From CAZIPE01 sp964541305 (GTDB taxonomy: Bacteria; Patescibacteriota; Saccharimonadia; Saccharimonadales; UBA7683): a stretch of 64,000 nucleotides of DNA. Below the pieces are notes generated by a model, which was given only the letters and a program-made list of their open reading frames with translations, was not told the origin of the DNA and searched no databases. Shown here one piece after another: positions 25,902 through 34,752 of the stretch (position 1 is the first letter of the stretch; every line of letters starts with the position of its first letter). The position numbers and the translations under genes were made by a program. The stretch covers positions 7,408 through 71,407 of the forward strand of contig CAZIPE010000003.1 of assembly GCA_964541305.1 (NCBI GenBank). Reading direction: 5' to 3'.

Positions 25902-26518
25902 CTAAGGATTAGTTGCAGAATAAAGTCATTGATTGACCCAACAACGGGCGCAATAAACTGAAAGCCTACCAGCATGAACAGTAAAATGGCCATAAAGCCC
26001 ATTTGCTCAATTTGCATCATCACTTTTTGCAGTGGTTCGGGAGCAAAGGCATACAATACCCGTGAACCATCAAGTGGGGGAAAAGGAATCATGTTAAAGA
26101 CGAACAACCCAACGTTTATGGCAATATTCGCAAGCAAGAACTGTGCAAACCACCCCGACGGATCAAGTAACCTAAAGATAAAAGCAAAGATAATGGCTAA
26201 CAGAAGGTTGGTTAGCGGCCCAGCAATTCCCACGAGTGCCATACCAAATTCTTCAAATTTGAGCCGTGCAAAATTCACCGGCACTGGCTTGGCAGCCGCA
26301 AAAGGTGGGAGCCCTGCAACAACCAGAAGAAGGGGTAGGGCCACAGTAGTGAAAGGATCGATATGGCGAAGTGGATTAAAGGTGATGCGTCCGTGCATTT
26401 TCGCGGTATCATCACCCAGCCAATAGCCGACAACGCTATGCATCATTTCGTGAAGTGAAATAGCAATTACCAGCGCTGGAATAAAGTAAATGAGCTTAGA
26501 AATAGTAGTGCCATCCAT
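25898..26518 (-). CDS. Site-2 protease family (M50) membrane metalloprotease
   Basis: 206 residues. The zinc motif HEMMH (~residue 23) in the first helix and NMIPFPPLDGS as the third ligand motif define the family; several helices follow. Short S2P-like proteases without PDZ domains cleave membrane proteins, sometimes anti-sigma factors. TACACT lies 8 nt before the ATG. Target unknown. Confidence 0.9.
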   Translation of the reverse strand: MDGTTISKLIYFIPALVIAISLHEMMHSVVGYWLGDDTAKMHGRITFNPLRHIDPFTTVALPLLLVVAGLPPFAAAKPVPVNFARLKFEEFGMALVGIAGPLTNLLLAIIFAFIFRLLDPSGWFAQFLLANIAINVGLFVFNMIPFPPLDGSRVLYAFAPEPLQKVMMQIEQMGFMAILLFMLVGFQFIAPVVGSINDFILQLILS

Positions 26519-26532
26519 GTCAGTCTAGTGTA

Positions 26533-27567
26533 TCATCCTTCTACCAGCTCCGGTTCTTGCTCGAGCGTAATGCCAAACGTAGCATGGACACTCGTAATAA
26601 TCTTCTGTTTAAATGCGAATAAATCGTCAGCACTGGTTGCGTGTTCGTTGACCAGTACTAGGGCTTGATTCTTCCAGGTGGCCATACCGGTTGTTTTGTC
26701 GTGATAGTCCTTCATCCCTGCTAGTTCAATCAGTTGTCCGGCGTAGAGTTTGAGTGTACCGTCGTCAGTTTCATGACTTTTTAAAAATGGAAATTCTTTC
26801 ACCAGTTTTTTGAAGGTGGTGGGCGAAACAATGGGGTTTTTAAAGAATGATCCGGTATTTGCAATCTTAGTAGGGTCTGGTAGTTTAGCGCGGCGTACGG
26901 CAATAACCGTCTCTCGCAATTGCAAGGGAGAAATAGTGCTCGCGCGGATGCCGTGTTTTAAAAGATAGCGTTCAACATCGGCATATAACTCCCCTTCATA
27001 TATTTTGCGACAAAGTTGCAATTCAATCGAGGTGATTATGAATCTGTTTTTGTCTGATCCGTTGAATCGGCTAGTGCGATAAGAAAAATTGCAATCTTTT
27101 CGCAAAATGGTTTTCCACTCACCGTTCTCCAGATCAAAAGCACGCACCGAAAGGAGGCAATCTGATAGTTGCTGGCCGTAAGCTCCAATGTTTTGTATCG
27201 GCGCCCCACCGCACGTTCCTGGAATAAGGCTGAGTGCAGCGATATCTACATAGCCAAGCTCAATACTTTTCTTAACAATATCATCCCATTCTTCGCCAGC
27301 ACCAACAGTTAGTGTAGTTGTGTCACCAGCTTTTTCTACAGAGACACCAGGAATCCTATTTACTATAATCAGTCCGTTGAACCCATCATCGGTAAATATT
27401 GTATTACTACCTCCACCAAGCACGTGTATTTTTAACTGATTCTTTTCTGAAAATGCCACAGCCTCTTTTATATCCGCTTGGCTCGTTGCTATGCATAAAT
27501 AGCGGGCGTTGCCACCCAGTTGCATTGTGGAATATCCGGCTAAGCTGACATTCTGCTGAATCTTCAT
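26533..27567 (-). CDS. murB: UDP-N-acetylmuramate dehydrogenase MurB
   Basis: 344 residues. FAD enzyme that reduces the enolpyruvyl group made by MurA. FAD-binding GGGSNTIFTDDGF and LSLIPGTCGGAPIQNIGAYG, catalytic Ser in TGSFFKNP and a late Glu (LEQEPELV) are present; the spacing resembles the longer E. coli-type enzyme. A TATACT box is 10 nt before the ATG. It is separated from HTH-murA by only glyA and the M50 gene, so cell-wall genes cluster here. Confidence 0.96.
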   Translation of the reverse strand: MKIQQNVSLAGYSTMQLGGNARYLCIATSQADIKEAVAFSEKNQLKIHVLGGGSNTIFTDDGFNGLIIVNRIPGVSVEKAGDTTTLTVGAGEEWDDIVKKSIELGYVDIAALSLIPGTCGGAPIQNIGAYGQQLSDCLLSVRAFDLENGEWKTILRKDCNFSYRTSRFNGSDKNRFIITSIELQLCRKIYEGELYADVERYLLKHGIRASTISPLQLRETVIAVRRAKLPDPTKIANTGSFFKNPIVSPTTFKKLVKEFPFLKSHETDDGTLKLYAGQLIELAGMKDYHDKTTGMATWKNQALVLVNEHATSADDLFAFKQKIITSVHATFGITLEQEPELVEG

Positions 27568-27664
27568 ATCTGTTACCAGTATACCAGTAATATTTATTCA
27601 CAAAATAGACTAGTCAGTTAAAACTTCATTCAGAAGTGATATCTGTTATACTATCATCTGATGT

Positions 27665-27741
27665 GCGCCCGTAGCTCAGCGGATTAGAGTACTTGGCTTC
27701 GAACCAAGGGGTCGCAAGTTCGAATCTTGCCGGGCGTACCA
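27665..27741 (+). tRNA. tRNA-Arg (anticodon TCG)
   Basis: Acceptor GCGCCCG/CGGGCGT, D-arm TAGCTCAGCGGATTAGAG, anticodon stem CTTGG, loop CTTCGAA, CCAAG, T-arm GCAAGTTCGAATCTTGC, encoded CCA. A terminator follows 15 nt later. Confidence 0.95.
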
Positions 27742-27761
27742 AACATAAGCACAATGACCTC
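27737..27761 (+). repeat. 25-bp repeat, copy 1 (starts in the tRNA-Arg CCA end)
   Basis: 25-bp element beginning TACCAAACATAAGC and ending in the 5' arm of a terminator (GACCTC). Identical copies are at 28709 and 29356, each just upstream of a small gene. Confidence 0.85.
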
Positions 27762-27782
27762 TAAAATCTGAGGTCTTTTTGT
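27757..27782 (+). terminator. Rho-independent terminator of tRNA-Arg
   Basis: GACCTC-TAAAATCT-GAGGTC followed by TTTTTG. Confidence 0.8.
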
Positions 27783-27851
27783 TTACCCTAACTTCTAACT
27801 CTACTCCATATTAATTTTGACACAATATATTATTTGTGATATTGTACAGAT

Positions 27852-28673
27852 ATGACAAATAACCGGTATCCTGTAGAAGCCCGTATGCCTACTAACGAAA
27901 TACTGGAAGAACATCGTATCAAAGATAAAAACGAAGAACAGCTACTCACTGGTTTACTAGAATTAGGAACTGAGAACGGTTGGACCGATAGAGAAAAAGC
28001 ATGGGTAGAGTCTGCATATGCCTTAACTAAAGTTATTCACCGTGAAGATACCCACCGAGGCTTACCATATACATATCATCTGCTGAGAAATGCCAATAGA
28101 GTAGCACAATATTTACATATAACTGACCCTGAAGTAATTACGGCAATTATTTTGCATGATGGGGTAGAAGATCACCCTAAAGATCTAGTAAAAGTTACCT
28201 TTTTGGGTACTGGAGATCAAATTCTGGTTCCAATGGATCTTCCTGATGATCCTATGCGTGACCGTGAGCTAGCACTTGAGCATATCTCAGTATTATTTTC
28301 ACCACGAATCGCCCATATGGTAGATCTCGTATCTAATTATCCAGAACAAGGTGAAACGCCATCCTACGAAGAGTTTATGGCTAAATATGCAGCAAAAGTT
28401 GAAATAGCGGTCGAAGAAGTCGATGGCTGGCTCGTTAAATTCCCAGATTGGGTAGACAATGGCTTAGGCATAGTCCATAGCGGTGAAGAGCAAGATCCTG
28501 AAAAACGTCTACATTTTAGTCGTAAGTATGGTATGGTTCATGCAATTTTAGAAAATCGATTTGCCCAAGATGATATTCAGGAACTATTAGACCCAATTGC
28601 TAAGGAATATGTAAGACATCAATTTAAATTAGGTTTACGAAGACTTGATACTACCTACATACCTTTTAACTAA
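27852..28673 (+). CDS. HD-domain protein resembling the RelA/SpoT (p)ppGpp hydrolase domain
   Basis: 273 residues. HREDTHRGLPYTYHLLRNAN, then ITAIILHDGVEDHP and a later EVDGWLVKFPDWVDN, match the H...HD...D metal-binding order of RelA/SpoT-type HD domains. No synthetase, TGS or ACT domain is present, so it could be a stand-alone small alarmone hydrolase. TATTGT ends 6 nt before the ATG (leaderless). It sits between two copies of the 25-bp repeat after tRNA-Arg, suggesting acquisition. Confidence 0.7.
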   Translation: MTNNRYPVEARMPTNEILEEHRIKDKNEEQLLTGLLELGTENGWTDREKAWVESAYALTKVIHREDTHRGLPYTYHLLRNANRVAQYLHITDPEVITAIILHDGVEDHPKDLVKVTFLGTGDQILVPMDLPDDPMRDRELALEHISVLFSPRIAHMVDLVSNYPEQGETPSYEEFMAKYAAKVEIAVEEVDGWLVKFPDWVDNGLGIVHSGEEQDPEKRLHFSRKYGMVHAILENRFAQDDIQELLDPIAKEYVRHQFKLGLRRLDTTYIPFN

Positions 28674-28708
28674 TGATTATTAAAGTTCCAACTTCGTTCA
28701 CTATGCTA

Positions 28709-28733
28709 TACCAAACATAAGCACAATGACCTC
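28709..28733 (+). repeat. 25-bp repeat, copy 2
   Basis: Exact copy of 27737-27761, followed by ATATAACT and GAGGTC-TTTCTG, so it again forms a terminator-like hairpin. Confidence 0.85.
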
Positions 28734-28800
28734 ATATAACTGAGGTCTTTCTGTTTACTTATGCTTGCAAGATTAGTGTCAATTATGGATACTAATAACA

Positions 28801-29316
28801 ATGAGTAACTCGACACAACTTGAACTATCTGCTGTAGTTGAACCTTTTGCACGGGTAATTGATGGTCGTACGGGAACAGTTAACCAGCAAACGCTCAATG
28901 ACCTTAAAAGTTATTATGATGCCACAGATCACAGTGCTTACAAAATTGAGACATATGAACCCGGTGATTTACTAACACTAAGGAAAGGCTTACTTTTTAA
29001 TTTACCCTTTCGTCTTGCGCTAGGCATACATTCATCTATCGAACCATTTATTGACGAGCAGGCCACAATCAAAACATTTAGCGAGTACCAAGCAGTCAGA
29101 CCTTTAATGCTTACCGGAGATGGTGCTTCTCATGAAAAACGAATGAAGTCGAGAGCTGAATCAGCTGCGTGCGGCGCAATGATCGAGGCAGCCATGGACG
29201 GTGGACACTTGGCTCGCATTAGAGAAGCACATGACTTCCTTAGGCAAGAAAGAATGATATCTAGAGCTTCTGGTAATTTTGCCATGAAAGCCGTCGAGCT
29301 AGTTACGCTTGTTTAG
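28801..29316 (+). CDS. Protein of unknown function
   Basis: 171 residues, no signal peptide or membrane helix, mixed alpha/beta appearance. No family recognised. It lies between copies 2 and 3 of the 25-bp repeat as a single-gene unit. Confidence 0.6.
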   Translation: MSNSTQLELSAVVEPFARVIDGRTGTVNQQTLNDLKSYYDATDHSAYKIETYEPGDLLTLRKGLLFNLPFRLALGIHSSIEPFIDEQATIKTFSEYQAVRPLMLTGDGASHEKRMKSRAESAACGAMIEAAMDGGHLARIREAHDFLRQERMISRASGNFAMKAVELVTLV

Positions 29317-29355
29317 CTACATATCACTAAATCTCTAACTTCAGTTACTATTCCC

Positions 29356-29380
29356 TACCAAACATAAGCACAATGACCTC
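29356..29380 (+). repeat. 25-bp repeat, copy 3
   Basis: Exact copy of 27737-27761. The following bases no longer complete the hairpin (AGAGCACTG), so this copy is decaying. Copies 2 and 3 also share CTTATGCTTG(C/T)AAG ~25 nt further on. Confidence 0.85.
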
Positions 29381-29462
29381 ATAAAACAGAGCACTGATAT
29401 TTTCTTATGCTTGTAAGACATGTCGTACAGTCTATAATCAGGCTGAGAAGTAAAGGAGCAAA

Positions 29463-29774
29463 ATGACAGAACAAATATCTCATGACGTAACAACTGAAAC
29501 AAACCAAGCACTTTTACATGGGCCACGCCAAATAGGCATAGTCCCGCTCCCAAGTGGTGCATTGCAGTCTCACGAAATAACCCATGATGGCATGAAGCAG
29601 GTTCGAACAACAGGGTCAGCCTATGAATCGGCTGCTCATTTTCATGCTACAAGAGGTGTTGCTACACCTGGAGAAATTAATAGGGTAAATGTTGGAGATG
29701 CAGTAGCACAAGCGCATGGTAGTAGAGTCCGCAAATTTACCTCTCAACTTATAGATTATTGCAAGTTTAAATAA
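29463..29774 (+). CDS. Small protein of unknown function
   Basis: 103 residues from ATG 29463 with AAAGGAG upstream. Hydrophilic, with a His-containing middle (HEITHDG, SAAHFHATRG) and a basic end. No family recognised. Third single-gene unit behind the 25-bp repeat. Confidence 0.55.
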   Translation: MTEQISHDVTTETNQALLHGPRQIGIVPLPSGALQSHEITHDGMKQVRTTGSAYESAAHFHATRGVATPGEINRVNVGDAVAQAHGSRVRKFTSQLIDYCKFK

Positions 29775-29815
29775 TCAACTTAGTTCTAACCTCACCAATA
29801 ATACCGAGACAATCA

Positions 29816-30712
29816 TTAGTTAATTGTTTTCAGAATAGTATCGATAATGTCTGTACTTCCCACTGTTCTGTAGAGCCAATACCACCACTCACCACCCCAT
29901 AAATCGATAGGGTAGAGGCCTGTACTTCGCGCGAGCCGTACGTTGTTTCGAATTTGTGCTGGGCTCATTGATTTCATCTGTTCATCAATCGACATTTCCC
30001 AGATGTTCTTTGGACCCCATGGCTCAAGTTGCAGTTCGTGAATAAAAGACTCGCGATGTAGTAGAGCATGGACCAACAGTTTTCTAAATTTGTGTAGCCA
30101 CACTCTATGATGAGCGGTGGTGTAGGATCTTCTTCTATCGCTATAATGCACTTGATAAAATGAAAAGCCAACACTATCACCGATGGGTTTCCTTAGAGGA
30201 ATTCCCCACGAAGTACTTGTAGTCATGATGACGGGGATACTTCCAGCAAGACTCTTCACAAGCTTAAATTCACTTCGTAGTCTACTTCGGTCAATTTCAC
30301 TACGTTCTCCAAATGATTTTAAGAGCGCCTCGTTTTCTAATTGATAGCTAACAATGCATGTATAGTTTCGATATCTTTTGACGACAACTTCTAAAAAATA
30401 CAGTAAAGCGTCTGTACGTTCTTGGCGTGAAAGGTCCCATGCCCAGTTTGGCCAATGATTTTCTGGCCAGCGAGGTTGGCGTGCGCCGAGACACAGACTG
30501 ACTGAAGCGTTGCTTTTTGCAATAAGGCGCATTTGCCTGTCCAGCTCACGGAAGTTGAAATGACCTTTGTGTGCTTCAATTTCATCCCAGTAGCTCATCA
30601 ACCTGAATCGTTTAAAGCCGCAGTCTTTCATTAGCCATTTCAGGAAATCAGTAGATGAGATATCAAAATTGCGACACTGTTTAATAGATACACTTACACC
30701 ATAATTATCCAT
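29816..30712 (-). CDS. Glycoside hydrolase-like TIM-barrel protein (clan GH-A type)
   Basis: 298 residues. FRLMSYWDEIEAHKGHFNFRELDRQ is the opening of GH5/GH42-like barrels. VSYQLENEALL would hold the acid/base Glu at the end of strand 4 and FIHELQLEPWG the nucleophile Glu of strand 7. There is no signal peptide, so it would act inside the cell unless exported otherwise. CATAAT ends 6 nt before the ATG. Substrate cannot be given. Confidence 0.7.
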   Translation of the reverse strand: MDNYGVSVSIKQCRNFDISSTDFLKWLMKDCGFKRFRLMSYWDEIEAHKGHFNFRELDRQMRLIAKSNASVSLCLGARQPRWPENHWPNWAWDLSRQERTDALLYFLEVVVKRYRNYTCIVSYQLENEALLKSFGERSEIDRSRLRSEFKLVKSLAGSIPVIMTTSTSWGIPLRKPIGDSVGFSFYQVHYSDRRRSYTTAHHRVWLHKFRKLLVHALLHRESFIHELQLEPWGPKNIWEMSIDEQMKSMSPAQIRNNVRLARSTGLYPIDLWGGEWWYWLYRTVGSTDIIDTILKTIN

Positions 30713-30768
30713 ACAATGATTATGGCACTAGATTCTTATTACCGAAAGCGATAGCAAAAGTTTGCCAA

Positions 30769-31527
30769 CTAGAGTGCAAGAGTATACGTTAGCTGTACAG
30801 TTTTACCAGTTTTGTAGCTATACACGGAAGCATCATCGTAAACGAGCTTAAAGTTGCCGGCTTTTTCGTCAACTTCGTATACTATTTCACCACTCACTTC
30901 AGCATCTTTTATAAGCGTTGTTGTCGGGAACGGTTTCCCTGGACTTTTAGCGAGGTTGCTTGTGGAGACTGCTCCATTTTCATCCTTAACTTCAAAAGAA
31001 TAGTTAGAAAGATATGCATCGTCTTTACCGATATTCTTGACACTTACATTAACGACTATATACTTTTTACCTTCACCTGGCTGAAAGTACTTATCTTTCG
31101 GTATGTAGTTGGTGTTAGTGATCTTAGCTTTAACCTCAAGATAGCCGAATCGTCCTGTCTCGCCTTTGGCAAAATCTTTCTTGGCATCGAGTATTTCTTG
31201 TTGCTGAGCCTGATAAGGATCTGGGCCACTCGTTGCTGGTGGTGGCAGATTTTTCGGAGCATTAAAGGCCGCGATAAGAATAAGTGTGACAACTATAATA
31301 CTAGCGATCAAACTAAGTGCACCGAGTACTATTCCCGCAATACTCATGCCTCTTCCGCCAGGTTTCTTGAGGCCTAGTACTCCCAAAACAATTGGTATAA
31401 TCCCAAAACCGAGCAAACCCGTTACAAGTGCAGCAACCGCGAGTACGTTGGTAGAAGAGTCATCCTCTGGCGTAGGCGGGATAACATCAGGTGTATTATT
31501 CGTAGGCATGTTAGTTGTTTCTGGCAT
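30769..31527 (-). CDS. DUF4190/DUF4352-type membrane protein
   Basis: 252 residues from ATG 31527, chosen because GGAG lies 7 nt upstream; ATG 31539 would add four. Residues ~30-95 hold two helices with the Gly-rich DUF4190 pattern (LAVAALVTGLLGFGIIPIVL; GRGMSIAGIVLGALSLIAS). After a Pro-rich linker comes a DUF4352-like beta domain (YIVVNVSVKNIGKDDAYLSN, GEIVYEVDEKAG). Probably a surface protein related to the one at 10826. Confidence 0.8.
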   Translation of the reverse strand: MPETTNMPTNNTPDVIPPTPEDDSSTNVLAVAALVTGLLGFGIIPIVLGVLGLKKPGGRGMSIAGIVLGALSLIASIIVVTLILIAAFNAPKNLPPPATSGPDPYQAQQQEILDAKKDFAKGETGRFGYLEVKAKITNTNYIPKDKYFQPGEGKKYIVVNVSVKNIGKDDAYLSNYSFEVKDENGAVSTSNLAKSPGKPFPTTTLIKDAEVSGEIVYEVDEKAGNFKLVYDDASVYSYKTGKTVQLTYTLAL

Positions 31528-31756
31528 TAAAAACTCCATTAATTACTCATATCTTTATAGCATAACCGCAAAAGTTACGCTACCATCATTGATAAATCTC
31601 ACCAAAACTGCTACCATTACCCCTGTATTTGTTATTCTAAATCAAATCTTTAAACCAAGCCAGCGGCTGTTTAGAGATTTGAGAGGAGGAACATAGTGCA
31701 AAGTGATGCTTTTGAGCTTCAGCTCAAAACGAAACCAGTACGTACGTTCTGACGAA

Positions 31757-31831
31757 GGTCAGTAGCTCAGCTGCCCCAGTGACGTAAGTCGCTGAAAGAT
31801 AGAAATAAGCACAGGTGCTCTAACCAAGCTG
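31757..31831. repeat. tRNA-Lys 5'-half fragments upstream of tRNA-Lys, one direct and one inverted
   Basis: 31757-31773 matches the acceptor/D-arm start of tRNA-Lys (GGTCAGTAGCTCAGCTG against GGCCAGTAGCTCAGCTG). 31812-31831 is an inverted near-copy of the D-arm/anticodon start. The rest of the 344-bp interval 31540-31883 has only a TTTTGAGC/GCTCAAAA hairpin (~31710) and no gene. Confidence 0.6.
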
Positions 31832-31883
31832 TTATCACTTAACTTTATTTCGCTGATCGTACCTTCCATTATCATAAATATAC

Positions 31884-31960
31884 GGGCCAGTAGCTCAGCT
31901 GGTTAGAGCACCTGCCTCTTAAGCAGGGTGTCGAGGGTTCAAGTCCCTCCTGGCCCTCCA
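31884..31960 (+). tRNA. tRNA-Lys (anticodon CTT)
   Basis: Acceptor GGGCCAG/CTGGCCC, D-arm TAGCTCAGCTGGTTAGAGC, anticodon stem CCTGC, loop CTCTTAA, GCAGG, T-arm GAGGGTTCAAGTCCCTC, encoded CCA. The discriminator base is T, unusual for tRNA-Lys. Followed by a terminator. Confidence 0.93.
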
Positions 31961-31967
31961 AACAAAG

Positions 31968-31990
31968 TAGCTCCATTTGGAGCTTTTTTG
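31968..31990 (+). terminator. Rho-independent terminator of tRNA-Lys
   Basis: AGCTCC-ATTT-GGAGCT followed by TTTTTTG. Confidence 0.85.
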
Positions 31991-32000
31991 TTTGGAATAT

Positions 32001-32144
32001 CCTGGACTTGAGAGCTCGACACGCCAAAAGGGTGTCGAGGTGAGAATTGCCTGTGGCAATTTGCAAGGAAATCTACTCTTCAAAACTGGTTTTTGAAAGA
32101 TGTAGTTTCGGGCCTGCTGAAAGTAGGTCAAGTTTCTCCTGGTC
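32001..32144. repeat. tRNA-Lys 3'-half fragments downstream of tRNA-Lys, inverted and direct
   Basis: 32001-32022 is an inverted near-copy of the T-arm/variable loop; 32030-32040 repeats GGGTGTCGAGG directly; 32113-32144 is a diverged direct copy of the anticodon-to-acceptor half (ends CAAGTTTCTCCTGGTC against CAAGTCCCTCCTGGCC). No gene lies between the tRNA and 32239. Confidence 0.55.
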
Positions 32145-32238
32145 GCCCAATACGCTTATTCTTGCATATTACTCATAAAGTATTACCATTCTAGTATGTC
32201 TGAAAAAATCAGAAACAGTTTACGTTGGTAAAAAAGTT

Positions 32239-33288
32239 ATGAATAATCAAGAACTATATCCTGGAAGAATGGCATACACCGATGTTGACATGAAGGTGTA
32301 TAGGCAATTATGCAATGAAATGAATGGTACTTCACATGGTGGCTTGTTCACGCCAAGACCGCTAGACGATGATCCATATGGATTAATGCGTGTAGAACGA
32401 GCGTATATACCTGCACACGAACTAGATAAAGACCGACTTGATTGGTTGCGACACGAGGTCTTGTTTCCAATGATTGTAAATCAGGATAGCTATAATGGCT
32501 TTCTCGATAGTATGGATGAGGTGGTGTCTAGTAAACAGGTTGCCGAACATCTTGAGGCAAATGGCTCTATTGTGTTTGTAAGCGGGCACATTTCGTATGC
32601 CGATATTGTCATAATGATGGCAGGCAGTACCGACCTAGGTATAAGACATGATACACCAAATCCCATACAGGGTCAGCATGCAATCACAAGTCGTCTTATC
32701 TCTATTTTTCAAATGCCTGGTCTTAAGAATGGTGTTGAGAGTGGGTATGTAGTAGACGACGCTTTGCTGTATTTGGGTGGTGTATTGCAAACAGTTCCTG
32801 CGAGCGCAACCGGCTCACGTGTTAAAAATATTGCCGGCAATGATATTAATCAGCCTGCGCGCCGTGCTCTGCATAACTTACTAAACAAAGGGCAAAACAA
32901 ATTCTTTTTGGCAGCGAGCGGTACTCAAGACAAGCCAAATGCAGAAGGCACTCAACTTGTAATGGATACGGTCAGTCGTGGGACGGTAACCATGCTGACG
33001 CAGCCAAATGTAGTAAAGGGTGCAGAAAGGTTATTGGCGGTACCTATTTTTCTTGACTGTAATCCATTTGAGGGTGGCTCATGGAATGGTGCTACCGATG
33101 CATCACACAAGATACTGGCACCCCGTTTTTTATACTCTGAAGATGACGTAACAACCATGATGGAGGAGATTGCAATTGCTGGGACGGTATACAAAAAACC
33201 TGGCACACTACCACTGGCATATAAAAAACCAAATGTACTCAATAGGATTAGCCAGTTAACTACTGGAAGCGCAGTTTATAAAGATTAA
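32239..33288 (+). CDS. Putative acyltransferase-like protein (HX4D motif)
   Basis: 349 residues. IVFVSGHISYADIVIMMAG contains His-X4-Asp, and FFLAASGTQDKPN could stand for the FPEGTR-like substrate motif of glycerol-3-phosphate acyltransferases (PlsB/PlsC). The spacing between them is plausible, but the overall similarity is weak and no membrane helix is evident. Alternative: unrelated protein with a chance motif. The stop abuts the convergent gene at 33289. Confidence 0.4.
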   Translation: MNNQELYPGRMAYTDVDMKVYRQLCNEMNGTSHGGLFTPRPLDDDPYGLMRVERAYIPAHELDKDRLDWLRHEVLFPMIVNQDSYNGFLDSMDEVVSSKQVAEHLEANGSIVFVSGHISYADIVIMMAGSTDLGIRHDTPNPIQGQHAITSRLISIFQMPGLKNGVESGYVVDDALLYLGGVLQTVPASATGSRVKNIAGNDINQPARRALHNLLNKGQNKFFLAASGTQDKPNAEGTQLVMDTVSRGTVTMLTQPNVVKGAERLLAVPIFLDCNPFEGGSWNGATDASHKILAPRFLYSEDDVTTMMEEIAIAGTVYKKPGTLPLAYKKPNVLNRISQLTTGSAVYKD

Positions 33289-34236
33289 CTAGGTATTTTT
33301 GACTAAGCTATCTGCGTGCGATTCAATGTGACGTTGCCACTGTTTTACAATCCATGGATTGTTCTCAAAAGTATGTAATGCCCGTGCTTTTGCTCTTGCT
33401 ATGCCGAGTGCGGCTATCTGTACATCCGGCGTAGCTTCACTCAGCATAAATCCATCGTGCTCAAGAAGTTCTGATTTTGTGTAAGGTGATATCGTGATTT
33501 TATTTCCTAGCGTTAAAGCCTTTTGTTTCGAGTAGGGTTGATACAATCCTTGTAGCACGCGAGCGAGTTCGAACTGCGAGATCCCCGGGCCATCGATAAT
33601 CCAGTCAGCAATTTCAGGCTGTTTCTTGAATACCAGAGAAGCCATTTCCCTTACTTTTTCAGCATCTTTTGGTCTCAGCCCAGAAATTGATCGAGTCAGA
33701 TAGTTAAGGAATGATGCTCCTGGATGCGGGACGGGTACACTGTCAGAGTCGCCAATTTGTAGATTCCATGTTTCAAGTGCCTGATTGTCGATTGGTGCAC
33801 AAAAAGGGAATAGTGCTTTCGTACCAAGTCCCGATGTATCATCTGACACATATCTATCTGATAAGAATGTTTTCATGGCAGACCAACCAAAAGGATGGTC
33901 AATTTGATGTTGAAGTTGCGCGATACGATGTAAGCCAAAGACAGAAATATCTAAATCAGAACCTATGTGAAGCTTTGCTGTTTCCTCAATTTCCATTTGA
34001 CGAGCAGGATCTGGTGATAGTACGAGTATATCGACATCACGTTTGTTTCCGTCTTCTCGAAATTGTGGCACAATGATATCAGAGGGGGCGATTATATTTT
34101 TACCTTCCATATCTATGACAGTGTCTTCATGCGCAAGAGCCGCAGACCCAATCCCACCAACCAACTGAACGTCTATAGTATTGTGCTGCTCGAGTGCACG
34201 GGCAAACGGCCGGAGGATGTCTACACAGTTTTTCAT
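33289..34236 (-). CDS. Putative nucleotidyltransferase-fold protein
   Basis: 315 residues. VQLVGGIGSAAL followed after ~40 residues by KRDVDILVLS and then DLDISVFG gives the G-[GS] ... DxD ... D pattern of minimal nucleotidyltransferases (antibiotic/tRNA NTase superfamily). The C-terminal half is helical. TTTAAT ends 7 nt before the ATG. Substrate unknown; the fold assignment is moderate. Confidence 0.5.
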   Translation of the reverse strand: MKNCVDILRPFARALEQHNTIDVQLVGGIGSAALAHEDTVIDMEGKNIIAPSDIIVPQFREDGNKRDVDILVLSPDPARQMEIEETAKLHIGSDLDISVFGLHRIAQLQHQIDHPFGWSAMKTFLSDRYVSDDTSGLGTKALFPFCAPIDNQALETWNLQIGDSDSVPVPHPGASFLNYLTRSISGLRPKDAEKVREMASLVFKKQPEIADWIIDGPGISQFELARVLQGLYQPYSKQKALTLGNKITISPYTKSELLEHDGFMLSEATPDVQIAALGIARAKARALHTFENNPWIVKQWQRHIESHADSLVKNT

Positions 34237-34390
34237 TGTACTGATTAAACACCCTTAAGGGGTCGACCTGCAAGCACAAGCGAAATTGATGAGTAGGTGG
34301 CTCGCGCATGGGACCAATTGATTTTGGCCAGATGTAGATTCAATAATCACTATGTAGTTTTTGACATTTGAGCGTATACTATTAATCATA

Positions 34391-34669
34391 ATGAAGAAAC
34401 TGACCGTGTTTTTTATTGTCCTGTCCATAATTTTGGTGTCTGGTATTGGCTATCTTGCTTTTCGCAACAGTCAGAGCGAACCATCAAACACTACTGGTGA
34501 AAGCGTAGAATCGGATGTCACGTTCTATAAAACTAAGCAAGAATGCGAGCAACAAAGTGGCAAGAAGTGTAGTGGTCCTCAACAGTGCGATTATATTCCA
34601 GAGGGCAAAACGTTTGAAGAAGTGTGTGGTAAGGGTTTCTTCAAGGGGGCATATCAGCCAATTCCCTAA
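34391..34669 (+). CDS. Small membrane-anchored Cys-containing protein
   Basis: 92 residues from ATG 34391. N-terminal helix (KKLTVFFIVLSIILVSGIGYLAF), then a short outer domain with four Cys (ECEQQSGKKC, QQCDY, EVCGKG) likely in two disulfides. A TATACT box is 14 nt upstream. Function unknown. Confidence 0.65.
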   Translation: MKKLTVFFIVLSIILVSGIGYLAFRNSQSEPSNTTGESVESDVTFYKTKQECEQQSGKKCSGPQQCDYIPEGKTFEEVCGKGFFKGAYQPIP

Positions 34670-34752
34670 ACATCCGATTATTGGGTGTTGTGCTATTTTG
34701 ATATTGAGAATATAGTAAAAGGCATAAACAGTTTGAATAACAAGGAGGTTTC

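Noticed and set aside
27737..29380. Integron-like attC array
   Set aside because: No tyrosine integrase, and the repeats lack the imperfect palindrome structure of attC sites; the repeat instead contains the tRNA terminator.
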